Below are positions 1-8,657 of a stretch of DNA of 64,000 bases, piece by piece. The notes below the pieces were generated by a model that worked only from the letters and a program-made list of their open reading frames with translations, had not been told where the DNA came from and ran no database searches. This DNA comes from Bifidobacterium merycicum DSM 6492 (GTDB lineage Bacteria; Actinomycetota; Actinomycetes; Actinomycetales; Bifidobacteriaceae): contig NZ_FQTX01000001.1 in NCBI RefSeq assembly GCF_900129045.1, forward strand, positions 1-64,000. The letters are read 5' to 3'. Made by a program: the position numbers and the translations under genes. The stretch's first letter is position 1; every line of letters starts with the position of its first letter.

Positions 1-38
1 AAGGGGTGGAGCTGACCGGTACTAACGGGGGAAAGGCA
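1..38 (+). rRNA. 23S rRNA, 3' end (partial)
   Basis: The first bases (GTGGAGCTGACCGGTACTAA) are the conserved 3' tail of bacterial 23S rRNA, just upstream of a 5S gene. Only the last few dozen bases lie in the window; the exact 3' end is uncertain by about 15 bases. The stretch between here and the 5S gene (about 39-206) is rRNA spacer with no gene that I can see. Confidence 0.85.
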
Positions 39-206
39 ATCACACAACACGCCATGTTGTTTTTGGCGTTGCCCGTATTGCGTCCTTCGGCTTGTTCCCC
101 CGGCAGGGAGCATCCGTTTGGTCCACGGAACGAATTCGCGTCCATTGTCCGGTTCCCGAACCGCCACATGCCACCGTCCCCCCGGCGGGGGGGGGATAGG
201 TTGAAG

Positions 207-325
207 ATTTGCGGCGACCATAGCCAAGGTGAGACGCCCGGTCCCATTCCGAACCCGGAAGCTAAGGCCTTGCACGGCGATGGTACTGCACCTGAGAGGG
301 TGTGGGAGAGTAGCACGTCGCCGCT
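207..325 (+). rRNA. rrf: 5S rRNA
   Basis: About 118 bases with the conserved 5S core CCCGGTCCCATTCCGAACCC and GATGGTACTGC. The two ends pair (GCGGCGACC near 211 with the complementary GTCGCCGC near 318), as expected of helix I. It sits at the normal place after 23S. A hairpin (344-353 with 372-381) follows it, and the probable operon terminator now lies beyond an inserted IS element. Confidence 0.95.
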
Positions 326-343
326 TTTATTGTTGATGGCGTT

Positions 344-381
344 GAGCCCTTGGTAGAGTCCTCCGGGATTCCCAAGGGCTC
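344..381 (+). terminator. hairpin after 5S rRNA
   Basis: GAGCCCTTGG (344-353) and CCAAGGGCTC (372-381) form a perfect 10-bp stem. No T-run follows, so it may be a processing or weak termination structure; the T-rich terminator is at 1890-1920, on the other side of the IS. Confidence 0.5.
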
Positions 382-467
382 TCGTCATACTAGGGGGATT
401 TGAACCGCACCCCGATTGTTGGACTGAAGAAATTCAGATTCGATGATCGGAGGTGCGGTTTCTTCAT

Positions 468-1013
468 ATGCGTACGGACCGCAGGAAACACTACGACGAC
501 GAGTTCAGGCGCGAGGCCTTGGAACTCATCAAGGCCGGGGCGGGAAGCAAATCGCTCGCCCGCAGGCTTGCCATACCGAAGCAGACCGCGAGAAAATGGA
601 TCCTGCTGTACAGATCCAACGGCGAGGAGGCGGTCATGGGAGCGAAGGGCAACAGGCGGTACGATTGGGAGACGAAGGTCGCGGCCGCGCGCGACCGCGT
701 CGAGAACGGCGCGACCAAGGCCGAGGCCATGGCCAGGTACGGGATCGTGAGCGTCACCGCGCTGGAACGCTGGTGCCGCGACTACCGGGTCGGCGGCGCC
801 GAGGCGCTGCGCCCCAAGCCCAAGGGCAGGCCGAAGGGCGCGAGGTCCAAACCGAAGGCGAAGCCCACGCGCGAGCAGGAGCTCGCCGAGGAGGTCGCGT
901 ACCTGGAAAAAGTGCGCGCCCTGCGGGCGTCGAGGTCACGAGGCGCGAGCGGAGCGCCGTCGTGCAACGGCTCGCAGGGCTCGGGCACCGCCTCGGCCAC
1001 CTCCTCGAGATAG
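468..1013 (+). CDS. IS3-family transposase OrfA
   Basis: Helix-turn-helix protein that binds the IS ends. It starts MRTDRRKHYDDEF at the ATG at 468; an in-frame GTG at 453 is an alternative. Two HTH units are visible (around AGAGSKSLARRLAIPKQTAR and the region with TKAEAMARYGI), followed by a basic linker and the usual EELAEEVAYLEK-like coiled-coil end. Beyond the A-rich stretch at 907-912 the frame runs into low-quality sequence (RASRSRGASG) that overlaps orfB. This is what is expected when the functional product is the frameshifted OrfAB fusion. Confidence 0.85.
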   Translation: MRTDRRKHYDDEFRREALELIKAGAGSKSLARRLAIPKQTARKWILLYRSNGEEAVMGAKGNRRYDWETKVAAARDRVENGATKAEAMARYGIVSVTALERWCRDYRVGGAEALRPKPKGRPKGARSKPKAKPTREQELAEEVAYLEKVRALRASRSRGASGAPSCNGSQGSGTASATSSR

Positions 1014-1813
1014 CGGGGCTGGCCAGATCCACGTACTTCCACCACCTGTCGCACCCGGAGCATGTGACACGCCCCGACCTGGAATCCCCGATCCGCGAGA
1101 TCTGGAGGCGGACGGCCAACGGGTGCGGCCACCGGCAGGTCCGCATGTGCCTGGTCCGCGAGTTCGGTCGGCGCGTGTCGGCCAAGACGGTGCTCCGGGT
1201 CATGCGCCGCATGGGACTGCGGTGCCGGATCCGCGCCGCGAACCCGTGGAGGCGCTACAGCTCGTACAGGGGCGACTCCGGCGGACGGGTGCCGGACCTG
1301 CTCAAGCGCGACTTCACGGCCGAGCGGCCATTTGCCAAGCTCGGCACCGACGTCACGGAGTTCAAGGTCGCGGGAGGTAAGGCGTACCTCGCGCCGGTGT
1401 ACGACATGGGCAGCAAGGAGATCGTCGCCTGGGACATCAGCCGCAGCCCCGACCTCGAACAGCAGAAACGGCTGCTCGCGATGCTCGCGGAACGCCTGCC
1501 CGCGGGCGCGGCCCCGATCCCGCGCCCCGACATGGGATGGCAGTACCAGCACAAGTGGTGGAGGGACAGGCTCGGGGAACTGGGCATACGCCAGTCGATG
1601 AGCCGCAAGGGCAACTGCCTGGACAACGCCGCGACCGAACAGGTGTTCGGCCACCTCAAGGACGAGTTCCACAGGGGGGGGACGTTCGGCTCGTACGAAC
1701 GGTTCAGGGCCGAGCTCGACGCGTACATCGTGCACTGGAACACCAAGCGACGCCAGATACGGCTCGGGGGACGCACCCCGGAGGAGTTCCGGGGTGCGTC
1801 CCCCGTGGCCTGA
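908..1813 (+). CDS. IS3-family transposase OrfB (made by -1 frameshift from OrfA)
   Basis: Catalytic part of the transposase, an rve integrase-core protein. It is read in the -1 frame relative to OrfA; the likely shift site is the GGAAAAAG run at 905-912, with GAA-AAA codons in the zero frame. Visible features are the HTH_21-like region (ESPIREIWRRTANGCGHR), the first catalytic Asp in LGTDVTEF, the second in PDMGWQYQH, and the Glu in NAATEQVFGHLK, completing DDE. The frame is open to its stop at 1813, just inside the right inverted repeat. The start coordinate is the inferred shift point, not an initiation codon. Confidence 0.85.
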   Translation, partial: KSARPAGVEVTRRERSAVVQRLAGLGHRLGHLLEIAGLARSTYFHHLSHPEHVTRPDLESPIREIWRRTANGCGHRQVRMCLVREFGRRVSAKTVLRVMRRMGLRCRIRAANPWRRYSSYRGDSGGRVPDLLKRDFTAERPFAKLGTDVTEFKVAGGKAYLAPVYDMGSKEIVAWDISRSPDLEQQKRLLAMLAERLPAGAAPIPRPDMGWQYQHKWWRDRLGELGIRQSMSRKGNCLDNAATEQVFGHLKDEFHRGGTFGSYERFRAELDAYIVHWNTKRRQIRLGGRTPEEFRGASPVA

Positions 1814-1889
1814 GACTGTATCCTAATAAACAGCGTCCAACAATCGGGGCGCAGTTCAATTCCGGTTCCCGGGTTCCCTTCCTTTTCCT

Positions 1890-1920
1890 CGGGGGATCGG
1901 CCCCCGGTTTTCCTTTTTTG
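1890..1920 (+). terminator. probable rRNA-operon terminator, separated from 5S by the IS
   Basis: CGGGGG-ATCGG-CCCCCG hairpin (about 1890-1906) followed by GTTTTCCTTTTTTG. The T-rich tail makes this the best intrinsic terminator for the rRNA operon. It now lies about 1.5 kb downstream of the 5S gene because of the IS insertion. Confidence 0.65.
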
Positions 1921-2331
1921 TTTGTCTTCGGGCCCCGGATGCGCGCGACGCGCATGCCCCGGGGGTCTTCCGCGTATCCGGGGCCTGGGAATACATGGAT
2001 CAGACGAGACAGATATAGGATGTTCCTCCGTACCGCCCGCGTTTTCCATGCGCTGCGTCCACCATCTTGGAACCATGCCGACGAGTAATCGGTTGATGCT
2101 CAATCGCCTGATGACAGTCATGTTCGACATATCGCCCGTTTGATCGACGAATGAATTTGGCGATGACATTAAGCCCTCAAGGAATGTCGGAACATGTGAA
2201 TTACGTAAAGTTGCCCATCTTTTGAGTCATATCGGTTCTGAAGGGCGTTTCTGTACGATTTTGGCCAATACGTGCGCTTCCCGTGGATGTCACCGACAAA
2301 GTGTGGTCAATAACGAGGCTGGAATGCAAGA
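1921..2331. other. intergenic stretch without a recognisable gene
   Basis: Contains a second hairpin (ATGCGCG-CGA-CGCGCAT, near 1938-1955, framed by GC runs). Then comes moderately AT-rich sequence leading to the PAP2 gene. I see no convincing coding region, RNA gene or -10/-35 pair. Confidence 0.5.
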
Positions 2332-3075
2332 ATGGCGGGTATGCGTTTGAACAGAAGAACAACGGCAAGTGTCATCATCACTGCAATGATTTGTCTGATT
2401 ATCCCCTTCATAGGGTTCCGGCTACGCTCATCGACGAACGTAGCCGTTTTCGAGACGAACATCCTGCGTGCATTGACGGCATGGCCGGAAAGCCTCAGGG
2501 ATTGCTCCACGGTGCTCGCGTTCATGTTCTCCACGCTTGGGTGCATATCGATCCTGGTGGTGCTTGCCGTCATCGACTTCAGAATCGTCGGATCGATACG
2601 TGCGGTAATAGGTGACGTCATCATCGCCGCACTGCCGTTCGCATATGTGACGGGCATCAAATGGCTTGTGGAACGTCCCCGTCCGGTGACGGCCGCCGAT
2701 TCCGCGCTGCTGCCGGGCGATCCAAGCTTCCCCAGCGGACACACCGCCGCCGCGGCCATCGTCGCGGTGATGATCGTGCTGACGGTGCGTAACGCCGCCT
2801 ACCGGAAGTCCGGCAATACGTCGGGAACCGTACCCGAATACGCCGATCAGGTTCCCTCGGCGGAACGACGGGGGAGTGACACCTCATCCATTGTACGAAC
2901 CTATGAGCATTGCGCGGCCGTCGTGGGCGTGGGCATCGTCATCATGGTGGCATGTTCCCGACTGCTATTGGGATTGCATTTTCCGACCGATGTGGTCACG
3001 TCGGCCATCGTCTGCCCGCTGATTTCCTACATGCTGTGGCGGTTGCGGGAGGACATGCGCATAGCGAAGGCATGA
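2332..3075 (+). CDS. PAP2-superfamily membrane phosphatase
   Basis: Predicted integral-membrane phosphatase that removes phosphate from lipid substrates such as phosphatidic acid or undecaprenyl pyrophosphate. The three PAP2 motifs are present in order: K110-...RP (KWLVERPRP), PSGH near residues 134-138 (SFPSGHTAA), and SR-x5-HxxxD near 209-220 (SRLLLGLHFPTD). Hydrophobic segments near residues 12-30, 62-82, 95-108, 140-153 and 195-208 fit a 5-6 helix topology. A variable loop between motifs 2 and 3 (about 155-190) is polar. The ATG at 2341 is an alternative start; neither has a strong ribosome site. It stands alone after the rRNA/IS region. The substrate cannot be told from sequence. Confidence 0.85.
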   Translation: MAGMRLNRRTTASVIITAMICLIIPFIGFRLRSSTNVAVFETNILRALTAWPESLRDCSTVLAFMFSTLGCISILVVLAVIDFRIVGSIRAVIGDVIIAALPFAYVTGIKWLVERPRPVTAADSALLPGDPSFPSGHTAAAAIVAVMIVLTVRNAAYRKSGNTSGTVPEYADQVPSAERRGSDTSSIVRTYEHCAAVVGVGIVIMVACSRLLLGLHFPTDVVTSAIVCPLISYMLWRLREDMRIAKA

Positions 3076-3232
3076 CGCAAGACCAGACGCGACATTCGAG
3101 ACGAATGCGTGACGAAGCCCGCGGGTAGGGCGTCGCGATGGGAATAGGGAGAGGCGATTCCGAGACGCCCCACCAGCTGGCCTTATCGTATGCGGTGCGT
3201 GGATCGTCGATTCGTATGGCCTGATGCGATAA

Positions 3233-3345
3233 TCAGACGCGCTTGATGCCGAGGACGGAGATGGCTGCGATGGTGGTTATGGCGATGGCGGTCGGGAACA
3301 TGATCGTGTAGGAGCCGGTCATGCTGACGATGGGCACGGCAGACC
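3233..3345 (-). pseudogene. 3' remnant of an MFS-type transporter
   Basis: Read on the minus strand, this stretch encodes an in-frame C-terminal tail ending in a stop at 3233 (residues PIVSMTGSYTIMFPTA, then AIAITTIAAISVLGIKRV). It looks like the last transmembrane helix and tail of a major-facilitator transporter. No upstream part of such a gene exists: the orn promoter region begins immediately. I infer an old deletion remnant. The rest of the 3076-3457 gap shows nothing else. Confidence 0.5.
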
Positions 3346-3457
3346 TGGATGCAAGGGCAAGGTGCGATCCGCACTGACGTTCTCCCTACCTCGCGGTATC
3401 TTCGTATGTTCGGCTTCCCGGCCGTACATGAGAACACGACAATGAAACGAGGCAACG

Positions 3458-4105
3458 ATGGTAGATGCGCATGACGGCGAAACATACACCGCGGAAGGGT
3501 CGCGTCTGATTTGGATCGACTGCGAAATGACCGGTCTGGATATCTTCGGCGACGAACTGGTGGAAGTCTCCGTGGTACCCACCGATTTCGACCTGAACGT
3601 GCTGGACGAAGGTGTCGACTACGTCATCAAGCCCAGCCAGAAGGCCGTCGACCACATGAACGATTTCGTGCGCAACATGCACACCCGTTCCGGCCTGATC
3701 AACGAATGGGAGAACGGACTGTCGCTGGAGGAGGCGCAAGCCAAGGTCGTCGAGTACGTCAAGCGGTTCACCCCGGACGGCGTCAAGCCGCTGCTGGCCG
3801 GCAACTCCATCGGATCCGATAAGAAGTTCCTCGACCATTACATGCCGGGACTCATGGAACATCTGCACTACCGTGTCATCGACGTGAGCACGCTCAAGGA
3901 GCTCGCACGCCGCTGGTACCCCGCCGTGTACCGCAACCGCCCGCCGAAGAACGGCGGTCACCGTGCGCTCGCGGACATCATCGAATCGCTCGACGAACTG
4001 CGCTACTACCGCAAGGCCTTCATGGCCCCGGCCCCCGGCCCCGATGATGCCGATGCCAAGGCCCTGGCCGACGATATCGTGGCCACGAGCATCCTGAACA
4101 AGTAA
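3458..4105 (+). CDS. orn: oligoribonuclease
   Basis: 3'-5' exoribonuclease that degrades 2-5-nt RNA (nanoRNA, pGpG) to mononucleotides in the cytoplasm. The DEDDh signature is intact: WIDCEMTGL (D21, E23), the conserved Asp in [12 protein letters not shown] near residue 125, and HRALADI near 168-174. Length 215 aa fits the family (180-215), with an extra acidic and Ala-rich C-terminus. The start ATG is preceded by AACGAGGCAACG. The next gene, the helicase, begins 37 bp downstream on the same strand and could be co-transcribed. Confidence 0.95.
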   Translation: MVDAHDGETYTAEGSRLIWIDCEMTGLDIFGDELVEVSVVPTDFDLNVLDEGVDYVIKPSQKAVDHMNDFVRNMHTRSGLINEWENGLSLEEAQAKVVEYVKRFTPDGVKPLLAGNSIGSDKKFLDHYMPGLMEHLHYRVIDVSTLKELARRWYPAVYRNRPPKNGGHRALADIIESLDELRYYRKAFMAPAPGPDDADAKALADDIVATSILNK

Positions 4106-4142
4106 GCAGAGGTGACGCGAACCCCGCGAGGCGAGGAGGGAT

Positions 4143-5558
4143 ATGCAACAGTCGGAGGCGCTGGCCATTCTGAACGTCGGGGCGAACGTGTTCCTCACAG
4201 GTGCCCCCGGCGCGGGCAAAACGTACGTGCTCAACGAGTTCGTACGTGCGGCGCGTGCGGAAGGCGCGAACGTCGCGGTCACCGCATCCACGGGCATCGC
4301 GGCCACGCATATCAACGGTCAGACCATCCACTCCTGGAGCGGCATCGGTCTGGCCACCTCGCTGAGCGACCGTCTGTTCAAGACGATCCGTATGCGCCGC
4401 AAACGCAAACTGCAGGCGGCTGACATCCTCATCATCGATGAAGTGTCGATGATGCACGCCTGGCTGTTCGACATGGTCGATCAGGTGTGCCGCAGAATCC
4501 GCCTCGACCCGCGTCCGTTCGGCGGGCTGCAGGTCGTGGTCTGCGGTGATTTCTTCCAGCTGCCGCCGGTCAGCACCTCCAACCGCAACCATGATCTGAT
4601 CGCGCCGACCCCGGAATTCGTGGCGTCACGTGAACGGTACGCCAGTTTGGGCAAGGATCCGGAAGGGTTCATCACCGAATCGTTGGTGTGGGATGAACTC
4701 GATTGCACCGTCTGCTATCTGACCGAACAGCACCGTCAGGACGACGGCAGGCTGCTGGGCGTGCTCACCGACATCCGGCAGGGAAACGTCAACGATGACG
4801 ACCGTGCCGCGTTGGCGACACGTCTCGGCGTGCTGCCCGAACCCGGCCAGCAGGCGGTGAACCTGTTCCCCGTGAACAAACAGGCGGACACGCTGAACGA
4901 CATGCGCCTGTTCGAGATCCCCGAGGAGCCGCACGAGTATGTCGCGACGGCGGCCGGCCCGGCGAACCTGGTGGAACGGCTCAAACGCAACATGCTCGCG
5001 CCGGAACGGTTGCAGTTGAAAACCGGTGCGGCGGTGATGGCCGTGCGCAACGATCAGAATCATCAGTTCGTCAACGGGTCGCTTGGCACGGTACGGGCGT
5101 TCGTACCGGAGGCGAAAGGCGGTTGGCCGATCGTCGAATTCGAAAACGGCAATATCGTCACCATGAAACCCGACTGCTGGGAGATGATGGACGGTGACAC
5201 CGTGCTCGCCAGCGTGAACCAAGTGCCGTTGCGCTGCGCGTGGGCGATCACGATCCACAAGTCGCAAGGCATGACGCTTGACCGCGCGGTAATGGATCTG
5301 CGCCGCACCTTCGCGCCCGGCATGGGGTATGTGGCGCTCTCCCGTGTGGAATCGCTGCAGGGGCTGTACCTGGCCGGAGCGAACGAGCGCATGTTCCTCG
5401 TCTCGCCGGATGCGGTGATGCTTGATGGCAGTCTTCGCGCGGCTTCCCGTGAAGCCTCGGCGCGGCTGGCCGATGAGGGGGCAAGCGTGTTCAAACCCAG
5501 CAACGCCGAAGCCACCGACGAATCAAAAAACGAATTCGCCCAGGACGCGCTGTTCTAG
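4143..5558 (+). CDS. Pif1/RecD-like DNA helicase
   Basis: Superfamily 1 DNA helicase of the Pif1 type, ATP-driven, 5'-3' by family. Walker A GAPGAGKT is at residues 20-27, Walker B LIIDEVSMMHA near 95-105, motif III GDFFQLPPV near 140, and the C-terminal UvrD_C_2 motifs HKSQGMTLD and YVALSRV near 375-400. The protein is 471 aa, a compact Pif1 core with no extra N-terminal domain. The C-terminal tail is polar. The SD GAGGAGGG lies just upstream of the ATG. It follows orn closely, but a shared function is not implied. Confidence 0.9.
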   Translation: MQQSEALAILNVGANVFLTGAPGAGKTYVLNEFVRAARAEGANVAVTASTGIAATHINGQTIHSWSGIGLATSLSDRLFKTIRMRRKRKLQAADILIIDEVSMMHAWLFDMVDQVCRRIRLDPRPFGGLQVVVCGDFFQLPPVSTSNRNHDLIAPTPEFVASRERYASLGKDPEGFITESLVWDELDCTVCYLTEQHRQDDGRLLGVLTDIRQGNVNDDDRAALATRLGVLPEPGQQAVNLFPVNKQADTLNDMRLFEIPEEPHEYVATAAGPANLVERLKRNMLAPERLQLKTGAAVMAVRNDQNHQFVNGSLGTVRAFVPEAKGGWPIVEFENGNIVTMKPDCWEMMDGDTVLASVNQVPLRCAWAITIHKSQGMTLDRAVMDLRRTFAPGMGYVALSRVESLQGLYLAGANERMFLVSPDAVMLDGSLRAASREASARLADEGASVFKPSNAEATDESKNEFAQDALF

Positions 5559-5622
5559 GCGCATACAACATTTGATGGCGAAAAAGACGCTTTTTGCTAA
5601 TCTGATAACTTATTGCTCCTAT

Positions 5623-5646
5623 CCTCCGATCATGCCTGATCGGAGG
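5623..5646. terminator. perfect 10-bp inverted repeat downstream of the helicase gene
   Basis: CCTCCGATCA-TGCC-TGATCGGAGG. No T-run follows directly; an AAAAAG-ACG-CTTTTT dyad just upstream (about 5581-5595) may provide the actual termination signal. The remaining 5647-5837 leader is AT-rich and without a gene. Confidence 0.4.
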
Positions 5647-5837
5647 CGAGTAAGTTTGTATTAATAAAATCCCAATGATTATCTTGTTGTTCTAGTACAA
5701 CGTTTGTCTTTTTATGCTTGGGATGGGGAGTTAGCGGCGATAGGATAATCGAAGGGGAGGCCATATCCAAGAATCCGCCGGTACGGAGCGGCAGGGTAAC
5801 GGATAAGAACCCTGGCTTGATGACGAAGGGGGACTGG

Positions 5838-7262
5838 ATGAGCGACGATCGTAATCGCGACGGCATGGACGAGCTGCGCGATCTTGGCGGTGAGGAGTAT
5901 GGCGACACCGGTGGGCAATCGGGCGGTGATGGGAGCGGCAAGGCCACCGGCAGGAAACGGCGCGTAATCGTCGGTGCTCTTATCGCGATATTCGCGGCAG
6001 GCATGGTATTCGCCGGCTGGAACGTCATCGGCGCGGCCATGGCGAACAATCGACGGGCCCATGCGGCGGCGCTCGCCGACTGCCGGTCGGCGCGCACGGA
6101 TTACATCAGAACATATACCTCCTATACGCTGGCCATGAGCAAGGCGGCGACTCTGCTGAAGGAGACGAAATCCATCACCGACAGCGACGCCCGCGACCGG
6201 CTGCGGCAACAGGTGGACAGCCTGCGCGGCAGCGGCGTCGAAAAGCTCGCAGCGAAGGAATGCTCGGCGAAGCAGTCGCGCGGGGAGCTCTCGGACCTTG
6301 CCGACAGTTACGGCAGGTCGAGGACGGTCATGGTGAACGGCCTGACTACGGTGCAATACGATTCGCAGACGCTGCAGCAGATGATTGACGGGATGAACGC
6401 GCAGGACATGCGCAAGCAGCTGTCCAAGCTCATCTCCCGCGGCGAACTCGCACTGGAACGGTCCAAGGGCAAGGTGGACGAGTCCAAGCGGAGCACTTTG
6501 GAGACGGAACTCGCCTCCGCCAAGCACACCCTTGATACGGCAAGCAGCGACGATGTGACCGCCCTGAACGACGAATTCGCCCGACTGAAGGGCGTTGTCG
6601 ACGATATTATCGCGTCCATGCCGCTCGACTGCCATTTCACCCAGTGCGTGGCACTCACCTTCGATGACGGGCCGAACAAAACGAACACGTCGAAGGTGCT
6701 CGATGCGTTGAAGAACGCCGGTGTGCCGGCTACGTTCTTCCTGCAGGGGCAGTTCGTGAACGGTTCCAATGTGGGGCTTGTCAGGCGCATGACCGGGGAG
6801 GGGCATGATGTCGGCTCGATCTCATGGCGGCATACGCAGATGCATGGCATGCCCGCCGAGCAGCTGAGGAAATGGTTCGACGACACTGATGCAGTGATCT
6901 CCAAGGCAAGCGGGAAGGACGTCACGCTATTCCGCCCTCCGGATGGCGCATGGGGCGACGCATTGCGCGCGCAGGCCAGGGATTCCGGGCAGGCCATGAT
7001 CCTATGGGGCGTGGATTCCGGCGATTGGGACAAGCTTGGTGCCGACGCCATAACCAAGCGTGTGGTCGACGGCGCGTATTCCGGTTCCATCGTCTCCCTG
7101 CATGACGGCAATGCCACGACCGCCAAGGCGCTGCCGAAGATCATTAAAGGGCTTAAGGACAAGGGGTATACCCTGGTCACGGTGAACACGCTGTTTGCCG
7201 GTGACATTCGGCCCGGCGACGTGGCGTACGGCCTGAACGACGTGCAACGCGACGCCGAATGA
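5838..7262 (+). CDS. membrane-anchored polysaccharide deacetylase (NodB/CE4)
   Basis: Extracellular CE4 deacetylase, probably acting on peptidoglycan or another cell-surface N-acetylated glycan. A polar N-terminus (about 35 residues) is followed by one transmembrane helix (VIVGALIAIFAAGMVFAG), then a long helical stalk, and the NodB domain in the last 200 residues. All catalytic motifs are seen: LTFDDGPN (metal and base Asp pair), the HTQMH metal-binding His pair, FRPPDGAWG, WGVDSGDW, and IVSLHDG with the catalytic His. I chose the ATG at 5838 because AAGGGGGA precedes it; an ATG at 5820 is the alternative. 474 aa. Monocistronic in appearance. Confidence 0.9.
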   Translation: MSDDRNRDGMDELRDLGGEEYGDTGGQSGGDGSGKATGRKRRVIVGALIAIFAAGMVFAGWNVIGAAMANNRRAHAAALADCRSARTDYIRTYTSYTLAMSKAATLLKETKSITDSDARDRLRQQVDSLRGSGVEKLAAKECSAKQSRGELSDLADSYGRSRTVMVNGLTTVQYDSQTLQQMIDGMNAQDMRKQLSKLISRGELALERSKGKVDESKRSTLETELASAKHTLDTASSDDVTALNDEFARLKGVVDDIIASMPLDCHFTQCVALTFDDGPNKTNTSKVLDALKNAGVPATFFLQGQFVNGSNVGLVRRMTGEGHDVGSISWRHTQMHGMPAEQLRKWFDDTDAVISKASGKDVTLFRPPDGAWGDALRAQARDSGQAMILWGVDSGDWDKLGADAITKRVVDGAYSGSIVSLHDGNATTAKALPKIIKGLKDKGYTLVTVNTLFAGDIRPGDVAYGLNDVQRDAE

Positions 7263-7361
7263 CTGTATTCAGCGGGGCACATAGTGGTCTCTAAGCTGCC
7301 GCCAAATCCGGTTCGACGCATAATAGGGGTTTGACGATAGCGAAATGAGGAGCGTGAAGTG

Positions 7362-7541
7362 ATGATTCGATTGGCGGTTTCCGGCCTGCTGACCTGTGTG
7401 ATGGCGTTTGCGCCGGCGGCGAGCGCCAGCGTGGCCAATGCGGGTGACGGCGATGCAGGCGATAGCACCCGCATCGCATGCCCGTCATACCCTACGTGCA
7501 AGAAAATCGCAGCATGCGCATCAGTATGCAAGGCGAAGTAG
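7362..7541 (+). CDS. small secreted cysteine-rich peptide (unknown)
   Basis: A 59-residue ORF (60 if the GTG at 7359 is used) with a good SD (GAGGAG at 7347-7352). Residues 1-22 form a typical Sec signal (basic start, hydrophobic LAVSGLLTCVMAFAP, then AASA cleavage site). The mature part is short, with an acidic GDGDAGD stretch and four cysteines in a Cx5Cx5Cx3C pattern (ACPSYPTCKKIAACASVCK), suggesting one or two disulfides. I do not recognise a family. It overlaps by 21 bp, tail to tail, with the histidine kinase gene on the other strand, so it may be functionally tied to that two-component system, as signal, target or bacteriocin-like peptide; that link is inference. Confidence 0.6.
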   Translation: MIRLAVSGLLTCVMAFAPAASASVANAGDGDAGDSTRIACPSYPTCKKIAACASVCKAK

Positions 7542-8657
7542 CGGAATCGTGACATCGATGCGCCACATGCCATCCGAAATGCCGTTGCGCATCGTTCCTC
7601 CCGATATCTCAGCCTGATGACGAAGCAGGCTCAGACCGAAGCCCGATGAGAGCTCGTTGGGGTCGCCGTCCGCCGGATTGGTTTCGGTGATCGCGAGCTC
7701 TGTCGGGGTCACCGCGATGCCGAAATGATACTCGCCGGATCGCTTCGACATATGGCGGGCGATATTGGCGTAAATTTCCTTGACGCAGAGTTTCGCCAGT
7801 AGGAAGGTATCTTCGGACAGGGGCGCCGAATCGACATGGATCGAGACGACTCCTCGGAACCCCATCGATTGCAGATTCCGATCCTGCTCCCTTACATATG
7901 CCAGCAGTTCATCCGTGACGTGTGTCGATTCGTCGGAGCAAGCGGTGCCGCGATCTTTGCTGGACAAGGTGCGGATAAGGCCGTGCGTGTTGGACAGGGC
8001 GATCTGCGCCACGTCCTTGATGCGATCCAGAGTCGCGTTGGTTCCGCCGCTGTCATGCTCGTCATGCGATTGCGCCAGAAGGACGATCGAGGAGAGTTCG
8101 CTGGTGATCGCCGAGTGAAGATCCGACGCTATCAACTGGTTGCGTTCCGTCAGCCTGAGCTGGGAGAGATGCTCCTCATGAGTGAACAGCACGCCGATGA
8201 GGTATGCGACGAGATCGATGGTGGCGGTGCCCACAAGATAATCGATAGGCATGCCCGACCGATAGGTCTCCAAAGCCTCCATGGTGATCAGGAGAACGAC
8301 GGCGGTGACGGAAGGTGCGCGCCGCAGATAGAACGCCAGATACGCGATCGACAGGAACATGCCCCATTCCTCGCTTCCCGCCACAAGGGTGGGGTGGAAC
8401 AGCAGCATGACGTATACGACCAGACAGAACAGACTTGCCGTTACAGGGTGGAAAGCAAGCAGGGCGAGCGTCAGGAAATACACGCTTGCGACCGCCCACC
8501 CATAGGGGCCGGGGTACAGTGCGCTGAAGGAGCCGATGCACATGAACGCGGATATCGCGATGAATACGAAGCTGATCAGTGCCCGGTACTTCGTCTGATT
8601 CAGGAAGAACGACGCGTCGGTTGGGCGTAGTACGGCATGACGGAATCGATCAAACAT
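7521..8657 (-). CDS. sensor histidine kinase, NarL/DesK type
   Basis: Membrane sensor kinase of the HisKA_3 class. Residues about 25-160 form five or six transmembrane helices without a large extracellular loop, so it probably senses a membrane or cell-wall signal. The phospho-acceptor His is H181 (SDLHSAITSELSS). The ATPase N-box is in KEIYANIARHM and a G-box in GFGLSLLRHQAEISGG. Its start overlaps the end of the response-regulator gene by 8 bp, which implies translational coupling. Length 378 aa. Its 3' end overlaps the small Cys-rich peptide gene on the opposite strand. Confidence 0.85.
   Translation of the reverse strand: MFDRFRHAVLRPTDASFFLNQTKYRALISFVFIAISAFMCIGSFSALYPGPYGWAVASVYFLTLALLAFHPVTASLFCLVVYVMLLFHPTLVAGSEEWGMFLSIAYLAFYLRRAPSVTAVVLLITMEALETYRSGMPIDYLVGTATIDLVAYLIGVLFTHEEHLSQLRLTERNQLIASDLHSAITSELSSIVLLAQSHDEHDSGGTNATLDRIKDVAQIALSNTHGLIRTLSSKDRGTACSDESTHVTDELLAYVREQDRNLQSMGFRGVVSIHVDSAPLSEDTFLLAKLCVKEIYANIARHMSKRSGEYHFGIAVTPTELAITETNPADGDPNELSSGFGLSLLRHQAEISGGTMRNGISDGMWRIDVTIPLLRLAY

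Larger units (their letters stand above)
401..1858 (+). mobile_element. IS3-family insertion sequence, apparently complete
   Basis: Imperfect terminal inverted repeats of about 23 bp (TGAACCGCACCCCGATTG at the left; the right end reads the same inward with two mismatches) bound a 1458-bp element. A 3-bp ATT direct repeat (398-400 and 1859-1861) flanks it and fits an IS3-type target duplication. Inside are an orfA and a -1-frame orfB encoding a DDE transposase. The two open frames and near-identical ends suggest a recent, possibly active copy. It lies between the 5S gene and a T-rich terminator. Confidence 0.9.

Noticed and set aside
782..1735. Long open frames antisense to the transposase and to many GC-rich genes
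   Set aside because: They are mirror frames of high-GC genes with no ribosome sites or family motifs.
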